64,000 nt of DNA from Streptomyces fumanus (GTDB lineage Bacteria > Actinomycetota > Actinomycetes > Streptomycetales > Streptomycetaceae): NCBI RefSeq assembly GCF_014655295.1, contig NZ_BNBI01000016.1, positions 62,001 to 126,000 of the forward strand, written 5' to 3'. Below are positions 54,251 to 62,906 of the stretch, one piece after another. Below the pieces are notes generated by a model. It was not told the DNA's origin. It saw only the letters and a list, made by a program, of their open reading frames with translations, and searched no databases. Every line of letters starts with the position of its first letter. Position 1 is the first letter of the stretch. The position numbers and the translations under genes are program-made.

Positions 54251-54946
54251 GTGACCCGCGCCTCCCTGAACAAGCAGCCGCACGAAGTCGCCTCGATGTT
54301 CGACCACGTGGCGGAACGGTACGACCTCACCAACGACGTGCTCTCGCTCGGCCAGGACCGGGTGTGGCGCAAGGCGGTGGCCCGGGCCGTCGACGCCCGG
54401 CCCGCGCAGAAGGTCCTCGACCTCGCGGCGGGCACGGCCACCTCCTCGCTGCCCTTCGCCCGCACCGGCGCCTACGTCGTGCCCTGCGACTTCTCGCTGG
54501 GGATGCTGCGGGTCGGCAAGCAGCGGCACGCCTGGCTGCCGTTCACCGCGGGCGACGCGACCAGGCTGCCGTTCCGGGACGACGTGTTCGACGCCGTGAC
54601 CATCTCCTTCGGGCTGCGCAACGTACAGGACACCGACGCGGCGCTGCGCGAGCTGTACCGGGTGACGCGGCCCGGCGGGCGGGTCGTCATCTGCGAGTTC
54701 TCGCATCCGACGTGGGCGCCCTTCCGTACCGTCTACACCGAGTACCTGATGCGGGCGCTGCCGCCGGTCGCCCGCGCGGTCTCCTCCAACCCCGACGCCT
54801 ACGTCTACCTCGCCGAGTCCATCCGCGACTGGCCCGACCAGCCCGCCCTCGCCGGGAAGCTGCGCGCGGCGGGCTGGTCGAAGGTGGCCTGGCGGAACCT
54901 GACCGGCGGGGTGGTGGCGCTGCACCGGGGGTTCAAGGAGAGCTGA
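54251..54946 (+). CDS. menG: Demethylmenaquinone methyltransferase MenG/UbiE
   Basis: 231 residues. It methylates the ring of demethylmenaquinone, the last nucleus-building step. SLNKQPHEVASMFDHVAERYDLTNDVLSLGQDRVWRKAV is the UbiE opening; VLDLAAGTATSSLPFAR is SAM motif I; GDATRLPFRDDVFDAVTISFGLRNVQD and LREL-YRVTRPGGRVVICEFSHPT are the diagnostic UbiE blocks. The GTG at 54251 is used; upstream sequence in the same frame lies inside the acyltransferase gene. Confidence 0.93.
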   Translation: MTRASLNKQPHEVASMFDHVAERYDLTNDVLSLGQDRVWRKAVARAVDARPAQKVLDLAAGTATSSLPFARTGAYVVPCDFSLGMLRVGKQRHAWLPFTAGDATRLPFRDDVFDAVTISFGLRNVQDTDAALRELYRVTRPGGRVVICEFSHPTWAPFRTVYTEYLMRALPPVARAVSSNPDAYVYLAESIRDWPDQPALAGKLRAAGWSKVAWRNLTGGVVALHRGFKES

Positions 54947-55010
54947 GCGGCGGGCGGGTGCCGGGCGGGGCCGCCGGCGCCTCGGTTCAGCGGTCCAGCG
55001 GTCCAGCGGT

Positions 55011-55367
55011 TCACGGAGAGCCGAGCGCCGCGTACATCGGGGGGCCCGGTTCCTCCAGTTCCCGTTTCAGGCCGCCCCCGGAGGGCTTCGGCGGGCGCGG
55101 CTCGCGGACGCCCGCGCCGCCGGCCCCCTCGCCCTCCCCGAAGTCGAACCACACCGTGACCACCGCCCCGCGCGGCACCTCCGCACCGGGCGGCGGGTAC
55201 TGCCGTACGACGTGGTCGACGACGGTACGGAGGAAGTCGGGACGGTCCGGGGCGGCCAGCAGCACCCCGTGCGCGTACGCCGACGCCCGCGCGTCCACGG
55301 CCATCAGACCGACGAGCCTCGGCACCCGGACTTCCAGCGTTCTGGGCGTAGTCGGCACGGATCTCAC
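55011..55367 (-). CDS. PASTA domain protein
   Basis: 118 residues. One PASTA module (VPRLVGLMAVDARASAYAHGVLLAAPDR ... VVRQYPPPGAEVPRGAVVTVWFDFGEG) has the usual alpha-beta pattern and the P-P-G-A/D turn. A proline/glycine tail follows. No signal peptide or membrane helix is visible, unusual for a PASTA protein, which normally binds peptidoglycan or beta-lactams outside the cell. GTG start. Confidence 0.8.
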   Translation of the reverse strand: MRSVPTTPRTLEVRVPRLVGLMAVDARASAYAHGVLLAAPDRPDFLRTVVDHVVRQYPPPGAEVPRGAVVTVWFDFGEGEGAGGAGVREPRPPKPSGGGLKRELEEPGPPMYAALGSP

Positions 55368-55451
55368 CCCCAGCGGTACCGGCAGCCTAGCCGCGCCGAA
55401 CCCCCCACTGGAAGCTCTCCGTCATTTTTTCCGTCGAAAAACTACACAGTG

Positions 55452-55958
55452 TCACCAGGTGAGCCGGTAGCAGTGCCCCGCCTCCTGCCGCGTCGGCGTC
55501 CGGAACGTCTCGGCGAGCCGCATCCCCAGCCGCCGGGTGACGGCGATGGACCGGCTGTTGCGCGCGTCGACCATCGCCACCACCCCCGGTACGCCCGCCG
55601 CGCGCACCCGGTGCAGCGTCTCCCGCGCCGCCGCCGTGACGTACCCCTTGCCCCAGTGCGCCCGCCCCAGCCGCCAGCCGATCTCGATCTCGCCCCGCGG
55701 TCCCCACTCCCAGGGCCAGGGCTGGGCGCCGGTGAAGCCGACGACCTCGCCGGCACCGTCCAGCACGGTCCACAGGCAGAAGCCGCGCTCGGCGTCGTGG
55801 CGGCGCTGGCGGGCGGTCAGCTCCTCGTAGACGGAGAGTTCGGCCGCCCGTCCGCCGTGGAACTCCATGACCTGGGGATCGTCGAAGACCCGGTGCCAGG
55901 CCACGGCGTCCTCGTCGGTGGGAACGCGCAGCCGTACAGCGGGGAGAGCCTGTTCCAC
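55452..55958 (-). CDS. GNAT acetyltransferase, RimJ/RimL type
   Basis: 168 residues. VRLRVPTDEDAVAWHRVFDDPQVMEF is the RimJ/RimL (Acetyltransf_3) opening. GEIEIGWRLGRAHWGKGYVTAAARETL contains the CoA-binding Q/R-x-x-G-x-G/A-type loop, and VDARNSRSIAVTRRLGMRLAE is the usual closing motif. It probably modifies an N-terminus or a small metabolite; no substrate can be inferred. It is divergent from the quinone reductase gene. Confidence 0.87.
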   Translation of the reverse strand: MEQALPAVRLRVPTDEDAVAWHRVFDDPQVMEFHGGRAAELSVYEELTARQRRHDAERGFCLWTVLDGAGEVVGFTGAQPWPWEWGPRGEIEIGWRLGRAHWGKGYVTAAARETLHRVRAAGVPGVVAMVDARNSRSIAVTRRLGMRLAETFRTPTRQEAGHCYRLTW

Positions 55959-56058
55959 GGGGGCAACCCTTCAGCCGGGTGATCGATGACGCTGAATAGA
56001 CTGCCCATGTCCGGTGCCGGTCGGCACGCAGATTCTGGAACCCGTGGGAGATCCCGCC

Positions 56059-57342
56059 GTGACCGAGCCCCTCTCCGACAACACCGCCGATGTGATCGTC
56101 GTGGGCGCGGGGCCAGCCGGCTCCACGACCGCGTACCACCTGGCCAAGGCCGGTCTCGACGTCCTCTTGCTGGAGAAGACCGCCTTCCCCCGGGAGAAGG
56201 TCTGCGGTGACGGACTCACCCCGCGTGCGGTCAAACAGCTCGTGGCGATGGGCATCGACATCTCCGAAGAGGCCGGCTGGCTGCGGAACAAGGGCCTGCG
56301 GATCATCGGCGGCGGCACCCGCCTCCAGCTCGACTGGCCCGACCTCGCCTCCTTCCCGGACTACGGTCTGGTCCGCAAGCGCGACGACTTCGACGAGCAG
56401 CTCGCCCGGCAGGCGCAGAAGGCCGGCGCCCGGCTCTACGAGCGGTGCAACGTCGGCGCCCCGGTGGTCGACGACCGCACCGGCCGCATCACCGGCGTCC
56501 ACGCCAAGCTCGGCGAGGAGAAGCGGGAGGTCACCTTCCACGCCCCGCTGGTGGTGGCCGCCGACGGCAACTCCACGCGGATCTCCCTGGCGATGGGCCT
56601 GCACCGCCGCGAGGACCGCCCGATGGGCGTCGCGGTCCGCACGTACTTCACCTCCCCCCGGCACGACGACGACTACCTGGAGTCCTGGCTGGAACTGTGG
56701 GACCGGCGCGGCCCTCAGGACCGTCTGCTGCCCGGCTACGGCTGGATCTTCGGCATGGGCGACGGCACCTCCAACGTCGGCCTCGGCGTGCTGAACACCT
56801 CCGCCTCCTTCAAGGAACTGGACTGGCGCGAGGTACTGAAGGCGTGGTGCGCCTCCATGCCGGAGGACTGGGGCTACACCCCGGAGAACATGACCGGCCC
56901 GATCCGTGGCGCCGCCCTGCCCATGGCCTTCAACCGCCAGCCCCACTACACCAAGGGCCTCCTCCTGGTCGGCGACGCGGGCGGCCTGGTGAACCCCTTC
57001 AACGGCGAGGGCATCGCCTACGCCATGGAGTCCGGCCAGATCGCCGCCGACGTCATCGTCCAGGCGCACGCGCGGGCCACGCCGGCCCAGCGTGAGATCG
57101 CGCTCCAGCGCTACCCGCGCGTCCTGAAGGACACCTACGGCGGCTACTACAACCTCGGCCGGGCCTTCGTGAAGCTCATCGGCAACCCGAAGGTCATGCA
57201 GATCGCCGCGCAGCGCGGGCTGACCCACCCGGTGCTGATGAAGTTCACCTTGAAGATGCTCGCCAACCTCACCGACCCGACCGGCGGCGACGCGATGGAC
57301 CGCATCATCAACGGCCTGACGAAGGTGGCCCCGAAGGCGTAG
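56059..57342 (+). CDS. Geranylgeranyl reductase family flavoprotein (menaquinone reductase-like)
   Basis: 427 residues. FAD-binding VIVVGAGPAGSTTAYHLAKAGLDVLLLEK, then FPREKVCGDGLTPRAV (typical of geranylgeranyl reductases), VVAADGNSTRI and LLVGDAGGLVNPFNGEGIAYAMESG. Family members reduce isoprenoid double bonds; in actinobacteria a homologue (MenJ) saturates one unit of the menaquinone side chain. Its place between menG and nuo fits that role. The GTG at 56059 (VTEPLSDNTADV) follows GGGAGATCCC and is preferred to the start at 56014. Confidence 0.88.
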   Translation: MTEPLSDNTADVIVVGAGPAGSTTAYHLAKAGLDVLLLEKTAFPREKVCGDGLTPRAVKQLVAMGIDISEEAGWLRNKGLRIIGGGTRLQLDWPDLASFPDYGLVRKRDDFDEQLARQAQKAGARLYERCNVGAPVVDDRTGRITGVHAKLGEEKREVTFHAPLVVAADGNSTRISLAMGLHRREDRPMGVAVRTYFTSPRHDDDYLESWLELWDRRGPQDRLLPGYGWIFGMGDGTSNVGLGVLNTSASFKELDWREVLKAWCASMPEDWGYTPENMTGPIRGAALPMAFNRQPHYTKGLLLVGDAGGLVNPFNGEGIAYAMESGQIAADVIVQAHARATPAQREIALQRYPRVLKDTYGGYYNLGRAFVKLIGNPKVMQIAAQRGLTHPVLMKFTLKMLANLTDPTGGDAMDRIINGLTKVAPKA

Positions 57343-57367
57343 CCGGCCGGGCGCCGCCGGAAAGCCC

Positions 57368-57402
57368 GAAGGGCCGTCCGTCCCGGTGGACGACGGCCCT
57401 TC
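57368..57402. terminator. Bidirectional hairpin after the quinone reductase gene
   Basis: GAAGGGCCGTC (57368-57378) pairs perfectly with GACGGCCCTTC (57392-57402) around a 13-base loop. It lies between two convergent genes. Confidence 0.75.
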
Positions 57403-57461
57403 GTGCGAGGTGTACGGCCGCACGGCCCGGGGTGCCGGGCCGCGGGACGCGGTACGCCGGG

Positions 57462-58316
57462 TTACAGCACCCGCACCGCGCCGCTCGGCGGGTCGTAGGA
57501 GAGCGGCTTCAGCACGACGCCCGTGGACGGGTTCTGCGCGCCGACGAACATGCCGTCACCGACGTACACGCCCACGTGGTAGGCGCTGCCGGCGCCGCCC
57601 CAGTACAGGATGTCGCCCGGCTGCAGGCTGCCGAGCGAGACCTGGGTGCCGGCCGTCGACTGGTCCTGGGAGACGCGGGGCAGGCTGACGCCCACCTGCT
57701 TGAAGGCGGCCTGGACGAGGCCGGAGCAGTCGTAGGCGGACGGGCCGGTGGCGCCGGACACGTACGCCTTGCCGACCTGGGCCTTGACGAAGGAGACGAC
57801 CGCGGCGGCCGAACCGGTGGCCGTGGACGAGCCGGTGCTCGCCGAGGCGCCGGTGGAGGCCGCACCGGTGTTGTCGGTGGAGGCCGAGGCGGAGGCGGTC
57901 AGGGTGCTGCGCTCGGCGTCGCGGCTGGCGCGCGCGGCGGCGGCCTTGCGGGCGGCCTCGCGCTCGGCCCGCTGCCTGGCCTCCGCGGCCTTCTTCTTGG
58001 CTTCCTTCAGGTCCGCCTTGGCTTCCTTGGCGGCCTTGGCGGCGGCCGCGTCACGCTCGGCCCGCAGCTCGTAGTTCGCGGCCGCCTGCTGCGTGGCGTC
58101 CGCGGACTGGGCGATCTGAGCGGCCAGGTCGGCCGTCAGGGTGGGCAGTTCCAGGGTCTGCGTCACGGGCTCGGCGTCGGCCGCGCTCGCCGAACCCGAC
58201 GCACCGGCCACTGCCAGGGTGCTGAGGACGCCACCGGCCACTCCGGCCCGCATCGCGATCGTCGACGCGCTGCGGCGGGGCTTCCGGTGGCTGCGTATGT
58301 GAGCGGTGTGGGACAT
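57462..58316 (-). CDS. Secreted NlpC/P60 endopeptidase
   Basis: 284 residues. A signal peptide (RAGVAGGVLSTLAVAGASGSASA) and a lysine/alanine-rich coiled coil (about 80-140) lead to a C-terminal NlpC/P60 domain. The catalytic Cys is in YDCSGLVQAAFKQVG, the His in YHVGVYVGDG, and FVGAQNPSTGVV follows. It cuts peptidoglycan stem peptides, as in the RipA/Rpf-linked hydrolases. The ATG at 58316 (MSHTAHIRSHRK) is used; an in-frame ATG at 58346 has a stronger GGAGGAG neighbourhood and is a possible alternative. It is divergent from nuoA across a long regulatory region. Confidence 0.86.
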   Translation of the reverse strand: MSHTAHIRSHRKPRRSASTIAMRAGVAGGVLSTLAVAGASGSASAADAEPVTQTLELPTLTADLAAQIAQSADATQQAAANYELRAERDAAAAKAAKEAKADLKEAKKKAAEARQRAEREAARKAAAARASRDAERSTLTASASASTDNTGAASTGASASTGSSTATGSAAAVVSFVKAQVGKAYVSGATGPSAYDCSGLVQAAFKQVGVSLPRVSQDQSTAGTQVSLGSLQPGDILYWGGAGSAYHVGVYVGDGMFVGAQNPSTGVVLKPLSYDPPSGAVRVL

Positions 58317-58624
58317 GGGTACAACCGGTATCAGGAGCTCCTCCATGCCTTCAAGAAACGTGTCCTGCGCCACAGTTGTTCAACCGACCCTGTGAATCCC
58401 GGGCGTGTCGCCCTTTATTGACGCCGTAACGGACATTGCGGGCGGCCGTGACATGGCTGTGATCACGGGCTTTGATCGTTACGCCCGAATTGCTCCCCGC
58501 TTACCACTGGTTGGGGTGGTTGGCCAACCCCGGTTCTCAGCCGCCTCTCATGAATGTGTCCGAGGTCACGGAACGGTCAACCGCGCGGTCGCGTCCCGCG
58601 CCCGTCGGCCCGGCCGGTTCCGCT

Positions 58625-58648
58625 CGTGAACGCGTGCACGCGTTCACA
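58625..58648. promoter_or_regulatory. Two overlapping Rex-like operators upstream of nuo
   Basis: A perfect 22-base palindrome (58626-58647) contains two overlapping matches to the Streptomyces Rex operator TGTGAACGCGTTCACA: 58633-58648 (14 of 16) and 58625-58640 (13 of 16). Rex is the NADH/NAD+-sensing repressor of respiratory genes. A half-site TGTGAACG follows at 58674-58681. Confidence 0.65.
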
Positions 58649-58688
58649 CCGCGTCCGCTCCGCCCCTCCCGGGTGTGAACGGGTCCTC

Positions 58689-58741
58689 TATCAAGAGATC
58701 GCGCCGATCGCCAATTTGCATGCAGCGGAACTCTCTTGATA
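58689..58741. repeat. 10-bp inverted repeat in the nuo upstream region
   Basis: TATCAAGAGA (58689-58698) and TCTCTTGATA (58732-58741) are perfect reverse complements 33 bases apart. They could be two operator half sites for a dimer pair or a transcribed stem-loop. Confidence 0.55.
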
Positions 58742-58936
58742 TGGAGACGCCGCCTCCGACCTGCTCTGACGAGCGAAAATGTCACCTCTCGTGATCAGTC
58801 GGATGCTTGATGTGTGAAGATCACCGCTCATCCGACTTCATGATCCTTCGTCAGGTGGTGGAGATCACAAAGCTTGTGCAATACCCCGTGTCGCAGATCA
58901 CAGAGCGGCGGGCATAAGATGCGGAGCAGTTGGGCT

Positions 58937-58952
58937 TGTGACCTGCTTCACA
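58937..58952. promoter_or_regulatory. TGTGA-N6-TCACA box (CRP/Rex-like) before nuoA
   Basis: TGTGACCTGCTTCACA fits the classic CRP/FNR-type spacing and matches the Rex consensus at 12 of 16 positions. It lies about 108 bases before nuoA. Confidence 0.45.
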
Positions 58953-59059
58953 TGTTCGCGATCTTCGCCGGGACGGGCGGGGCTCGTGGGGCTGCCGGGG
59001 CGGTCGTGACCCAAGCCGAACCGCCAGCAGTCAGCGCCGACTGAGAGGAGCGAGGAGCG

Positions 59060-59419
59060 GTGAACGCGTATGCGCCCATCCTCGTACTGGGAGCCCTCGG
59101 GGCAGGCTTTGCGATCTTCTCCGTGGTCATGGCCACGCTGATCGGTCCGAAGCGGTACAACCGCGCCAAACTCGAAGCCTACGAGTGCGGCATCGAGCCG
59201 ACCCCCACGCCGGCCGGCGGCGGGCGCTTCCCCATCAAGTACTACCTGACGGCGATGCTCTTCATCGTCTTCGACATCGAGATCGTCTTCCTCTACCCCT
59301 GGGCCGTCAGCTTCGACGCCCTGGGGATTTTCGGGCTCGTGGAGATGCTGCTCTTCGTGCTCACCGTCTTCGTCGCGTACGCGTACGTATGGCGGCGCGG
59401 CGGCCTGGAATGGGACTGA
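59060..59419 (+). CDS. nuoA: NADH-quinone oxidoreductase subunit A
   Basis: 119 residues, three transmembrane helices. NRAKLEAYECGIEPTPTPAGGGRFPIKYYLTAMLFIVFDIEIVFLYPWAV is the conserved NuoA loop and second helix. It sits at the junction of the membrane and peripheral arms of complex I. The GTG at 59060 follows GAGGAGCGAGGAGCG. First gene of the nuo operon. Confidence 0.95.
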   Translation: MNAYAPILVLGALGAGFAIFSVVMATLIGPKRYNRAKLEAYECGIEPTPTPAGGGRFPIKYYLTAMLFIVFDIEIVFLYPWAVSFDALGIFGLVEMLLFVLTVFVAYAYVWRRGGLEWD

Positions 59420-59432
59420 GGGGCCTTTAGTC

Positions 59433-59983
<551 letters not shown>

Positions 59984-59987
<4 letters not shown>

Positions 59988-60730
59988 GCGACGCGCACCG
60001 GGACCCCGGCGGTCCCAACCCGGAGCGGGCCCTGTCCGCCGAGAACCTCCCCGGCCAGCGCGGGCAGGGCGGCGAGGAGATCCGCGTCCAGCGCGGCATG
60101 TTCGGCGCCAACAACGGCGGCGACACCTCCGGCTACGGCGGCCTGGTCCGCTCGGTCCGACTCCCGGGGCCGGCGAGCAGGCCGTACGGCGGCTGGTTCG
60201 ACGAGGTCGCGGACGAGCTGGAGGGCGCGCTGGAGGAGCAGGGCCTGCTCCCCGGCAACGCCATCGAGAAGACGGTCGTCGACCGCGGCGAGCTGACCTT
60301 CCACATCGAGCGCGAGCACCTGGTCCGCGTTGCCCGCACCCTGCGCGACGACCCGGCCCTGCGCTTCGAGCTGTGCACCGGCGTCAGCGGCGTGCACTAC
60401 CCGGGCGACAAGGGACGCGAGCTGCACGCCGTCTACCACCTGCGCTCGATCACCCACAACCGGGTGATCCGCCTGGAGGTCAGCGCCCCCGACGGCGACC
60501 CGCACATCCCCTCGCTGTTCGAGGTCTACCCGACCAACGACTGGCACGAGCGCGAGACGTACGACTTCTTCGGCATCGTCTTCGACGGCCACCCGGCCCT
60601 GACCCGGATCATGATGCCGGACGACTGGCAGGGCTTCCCGCAGCGCAAGGACTACCCCCTCGGCGGCATCCCCGTCGAGTACAAGGGCGCCCAGATCCCG
60701 GCTCCGGACCAGCGGAGGTCGTACTCGTGA
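59984..60730 (+). CDS. nuoC: NADH-quinone oxidoreductase subunit C
   Basis: 248 residues. The 30-kDa subunit signature is PSLFEVYPTNDWHERETYDFFGIVFDGHPALTRIMMPDDWQGFPQRKDYPLGG. The first 55 residues are a poorly conserved Gly/Pro/Arg-rich extension typical of Streptomyces. Overlaps with nuoB (ATGA) and nuoD (GTGA). Peripheral-arm structural subunit. Confidence 0.95.
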
Positions 60731-62049
60731 GCACATCGCACGCATCCCCCCGCGAGACCACCGAAGGCACCGTCTACACGGTCACCGGAGGCGACTGGGA
60801 CGAGGTCGTCCAGTCCGCGGCCCGCGCCGACGACGAACGCATCGTCGTCAACATGGGTCCCCAGCACCCCTCCACCCACGGTGTGCTCCGCCTGATCCTG
60901 GAGATCGAGGGCGAGACCGTCACCGAGGCCCGCTGCGGCATCGGCTACCTGCACACCGGCATCGAGAAGAACCTCGAGTACCGCACGTGGACGCAGGGCA
61001 CCACGTTCGTGACGCGCATGGACTACCTGACGCCGTTCTTCAACGAGACGGCCTACTGCCTCGGCGTCGAGAAGCTGCTCGGCATCGAGGACCAGGTACC
61101 CGACCGCGCCTCGGTCATCCGGGTGCTCCTGATGGAGCTGAACCGGATGTCGTCCCACCTGGTGTGCATCGCCACCGGCGGCATGGAGCTGGGCGCCACC
61201 ACGATCATGATCTACGGCTTCCGCGACCGCGAGCTGATCCTGGACCTCTACGAGCTGATCACCGGCCTGCGGATGAACCACGCGTACATCCGCCCCGGCG
61301 GCCTCGCCCAGGACCTGCCGCCCGGCTCGGTCGACCAGATCCGCGAGTTCGTCAAGAAGATGAAGAAGAACCTCCCGGAGTACGACAAGCTCGCCACCGG
61401 GAACCCCATCTTCAAGGCCCGCATGCAGGACGTCGGCTACCTGGACCTGGCCGGCTGCATGGCCCTCGGCGCCACCGGCCCGATCCTGCGCTCCACCGGC
61501 CTGCCGCACGACCTGCGCAAGGCCCAGCCGTACTGCGGCTACGAGACGTACGACTTCGACGTCCCGACCGCCGACACCTGCGACGCCTACGGCCGCTTCC
61601 TGATCCGGCTGGAGGAGATGCGCCAGTCGCTGCGGATCATCGAGCAGTGCCTGGACCGGCTCCAGCCCGGCCCGGTCATGGTCCCCGACAAGAAGATCGC
61701 CTGGCCCGCCCAGTTGGCCCTCGGCCCGGACGGACTGGGCAACTCCCTCGACCACATCAAGAAGATCATGGGCACCTCCATGGAGGCCCTGATCCACCAC
61801 TTCAAGCTGGTCACCGAGGGCTTCCGGGTACCGCCGGGACAGGCGTACACGGCGGTCGAGTCGCCCAAGGGCGAACTCGGGGTGCACGTCGTCTCCGACG
61901 GCGGCACCCGCCCCTACCGGGTCCACTTCCGCGACCCGTCCTTCACCAACCTGCAGGCCATGGCGGCGATGTGCGAGGGCGGCCAGGTCGCCGACGTCAT
62001 CGTCGCGGTGGCCTCCATCGACCCCGTGATGGGAGGCGTCGACCGGTGA
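60727..62049 (+). CDS. nuoD: NADH-quinone oxidoreductase subunit D
   Basis: 440 residues, the 49-kDa subunit that forms the quinone pocket with NuoB. MGPQHPSTHGVLRLILEIEGETV, GYLHTGIEKNLEYRTW, NRMSSHLVCIATGGMELGA and GHxK-like EGFRVPPGQAYTAVESPKGELGVHVVSDGG are all present. In Streptomyces this pocket binds menaquinone, made by the mqn genes in this window. GTG start with GTGA overlap. Confidence 0.96.
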   Translation: MSTSHASPRETTEGTVYTVTGGDWDEVVQSAARADDERIVVNMGPQHPSTHGVLRLILEIEGETVTEARCGIGYLHTGIEKNLEYRTWTQGTTFVTRMDYLTPFFNETAYCLGVEKLLGIEDQVPDRASVIRVLLMELNRMSSHLVCIATGGMELGATTIMIYGFRDRELILDLYELITGLRMNHAYIRPGGLAQDLPPGSVDQIREFVKKMKKNLPEYDKLATGNPIFKARMQDVGYLDLAGCMALGATGPILRSTGLPHDLRKAQPYCGYETYDFDVPTADTCDAYGRFLIRLEEMRQSLRIIEQCLDRLQPGPVMVPDKKIAWPAQLALGPDGLGNSLDHIKKIMGTSMEALIHHFKLVTEGFRVPPGQAYTAVESPKGELGVHVVSDGGTRPYRVHFRDPSFTNLQAMAAMCEGGQVADVIVAVASIDPVMGGVDR

Positions 62050-62906
62050 CCACCAGTTCCTCGGAACGGGGCGTCGGACTCGGCATGCCCGAGCTGCCCG
62101 CGCCCGACTACCCGGACGACGTCCGGACCAAGCTGGAGGCCGACGCGCGCGAGATCATCGCCCGCTACCCGGACTCCCGGTCCGCCCTGCTGCCGCTGCT
62201 GCACCTGGTGCAGTCGGAGGAGGGCCACGTCACGCGCACCGGAATGCGGTTCTGCGCGGAGGTGCTCGGCCTGACCACCGCCGAGGTCACCGCCGTGGCG
62301 ACCTTCTACACCATGTACCGGCGCCGGCCCAGCGGCGACTACCAGGTGGGCGTCTGCACCAACACCCTGTGCGCGGTCATGGGCGGCGACGCGATCTTCG
62401 AGGAGCTCCAGGAGCACCTGGGCGTCGGCAACGGCGAGACCACCGACGACGGCAAGGTCACCCTGGAGCACATCGAGTGCAACGCGGCCTGCGACTACGC
62501 GCCGGTGGTGATGGTCAACTGGGAGTTCTTCGACAACCAGACCCCGGCCAGCGCCCGGCGCCTGGTCGACGACCTCCGGGCCGGCCGGCCGGTCAGCCCG
62601 ACGCGCGGGGCGCCCCTGTGCACCTTCAAGGAGACCGCCCGCATCCTGGCCGGCTTCCCCGACGAGCGGGAGGGCGCCGTCGAGGCCGGGGGAAGCGCGG
62701 GACCCGCCTCCCTGGTCGGCCTGAAACTCGCCAAGGGCGAGACCCCCACCGCGCGTGTGGTGCACCCGCGCGGTGCCGTGCCCCAGGACGAGCCGCCGCA
62801 CGACCCGTCCCCGGGTGAACACCTCAGCTCGCACGACGCCCCGCAGGACACATCGGCCTCCGACCCGTCCCACCCGGCCGGGCCCACCGCCGAGGAGGGG
62901 GAGTGA
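62046..62906 (+). CDS. nuoE: NADH-quinone oxidoreductase subunit E
   Basis: 286 residues. A thioredoxin-like fold binds the 2Fe-2S N1a cluster through VGVCTNTLCAVMGG and IECNAACDYAP; ARYPDSRSALLPLLHLVQSEEGHV is the family opening. About 90 C-terminal residues form a low-complexity acidic and His/Pro/Ser tail not found in E. coli NuoE. GTG start overlaps nuoD; its stop overlaps the nuoF start. Confidence 0.94.
   Translation: MTTSSSERGVGLGMPELPAPDYPDDVRTKLEADAREIIARYPDSRSALLPLLHLVQSEEGHVTRTGMRFCAEVLGLTTAEVTAVATFYTMYRRRPSGDYQVGVCTNTLCAVMGGDAIFEELQEHLGVGNGETTDDGKVTLEHIECNAACDYAPVVMVNWEFFDNQTPASARRLVDDLRAGRPVSPTRGAPLCTFKETARILAGFPDEREGAVEAGGSAGPASLVGLKLAKGETPTARVVHPRGAVPQDEPPHDPSPGEHLSSHDAPQDTSASDPSHPAGPTAEEGE

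Larger units (their letters stand above)
58317..59059. other. Long regulatory region between nlpC/P60 and nuoA
   Basis: 743 bases without a supportable gene. It holds the 5' leader of the endopeptidase gene, Rex-like operators (58625-58648), a half site (58674-58681), an inverted repeat (58689-58741), a TGTGA-N6-TCACA box (58937-58952) and a purine-rich ribosome site before the nuoA GTG. I looked for the c-di-AMP (ydaO) riboswitch expected before some cell-wall hydrolase genes and did not find its core. Confidence 0.6.

Noticed and set aside
58317..58600. c-di-AMP (ydaO) riboswitch before the NlpC/P60 gene
   Set aside because: Expected before some actinobacterial wall hydrolase genes, but the CGGGGGAACC and CAGCTAACC-type core elements are not present on the minus strand.
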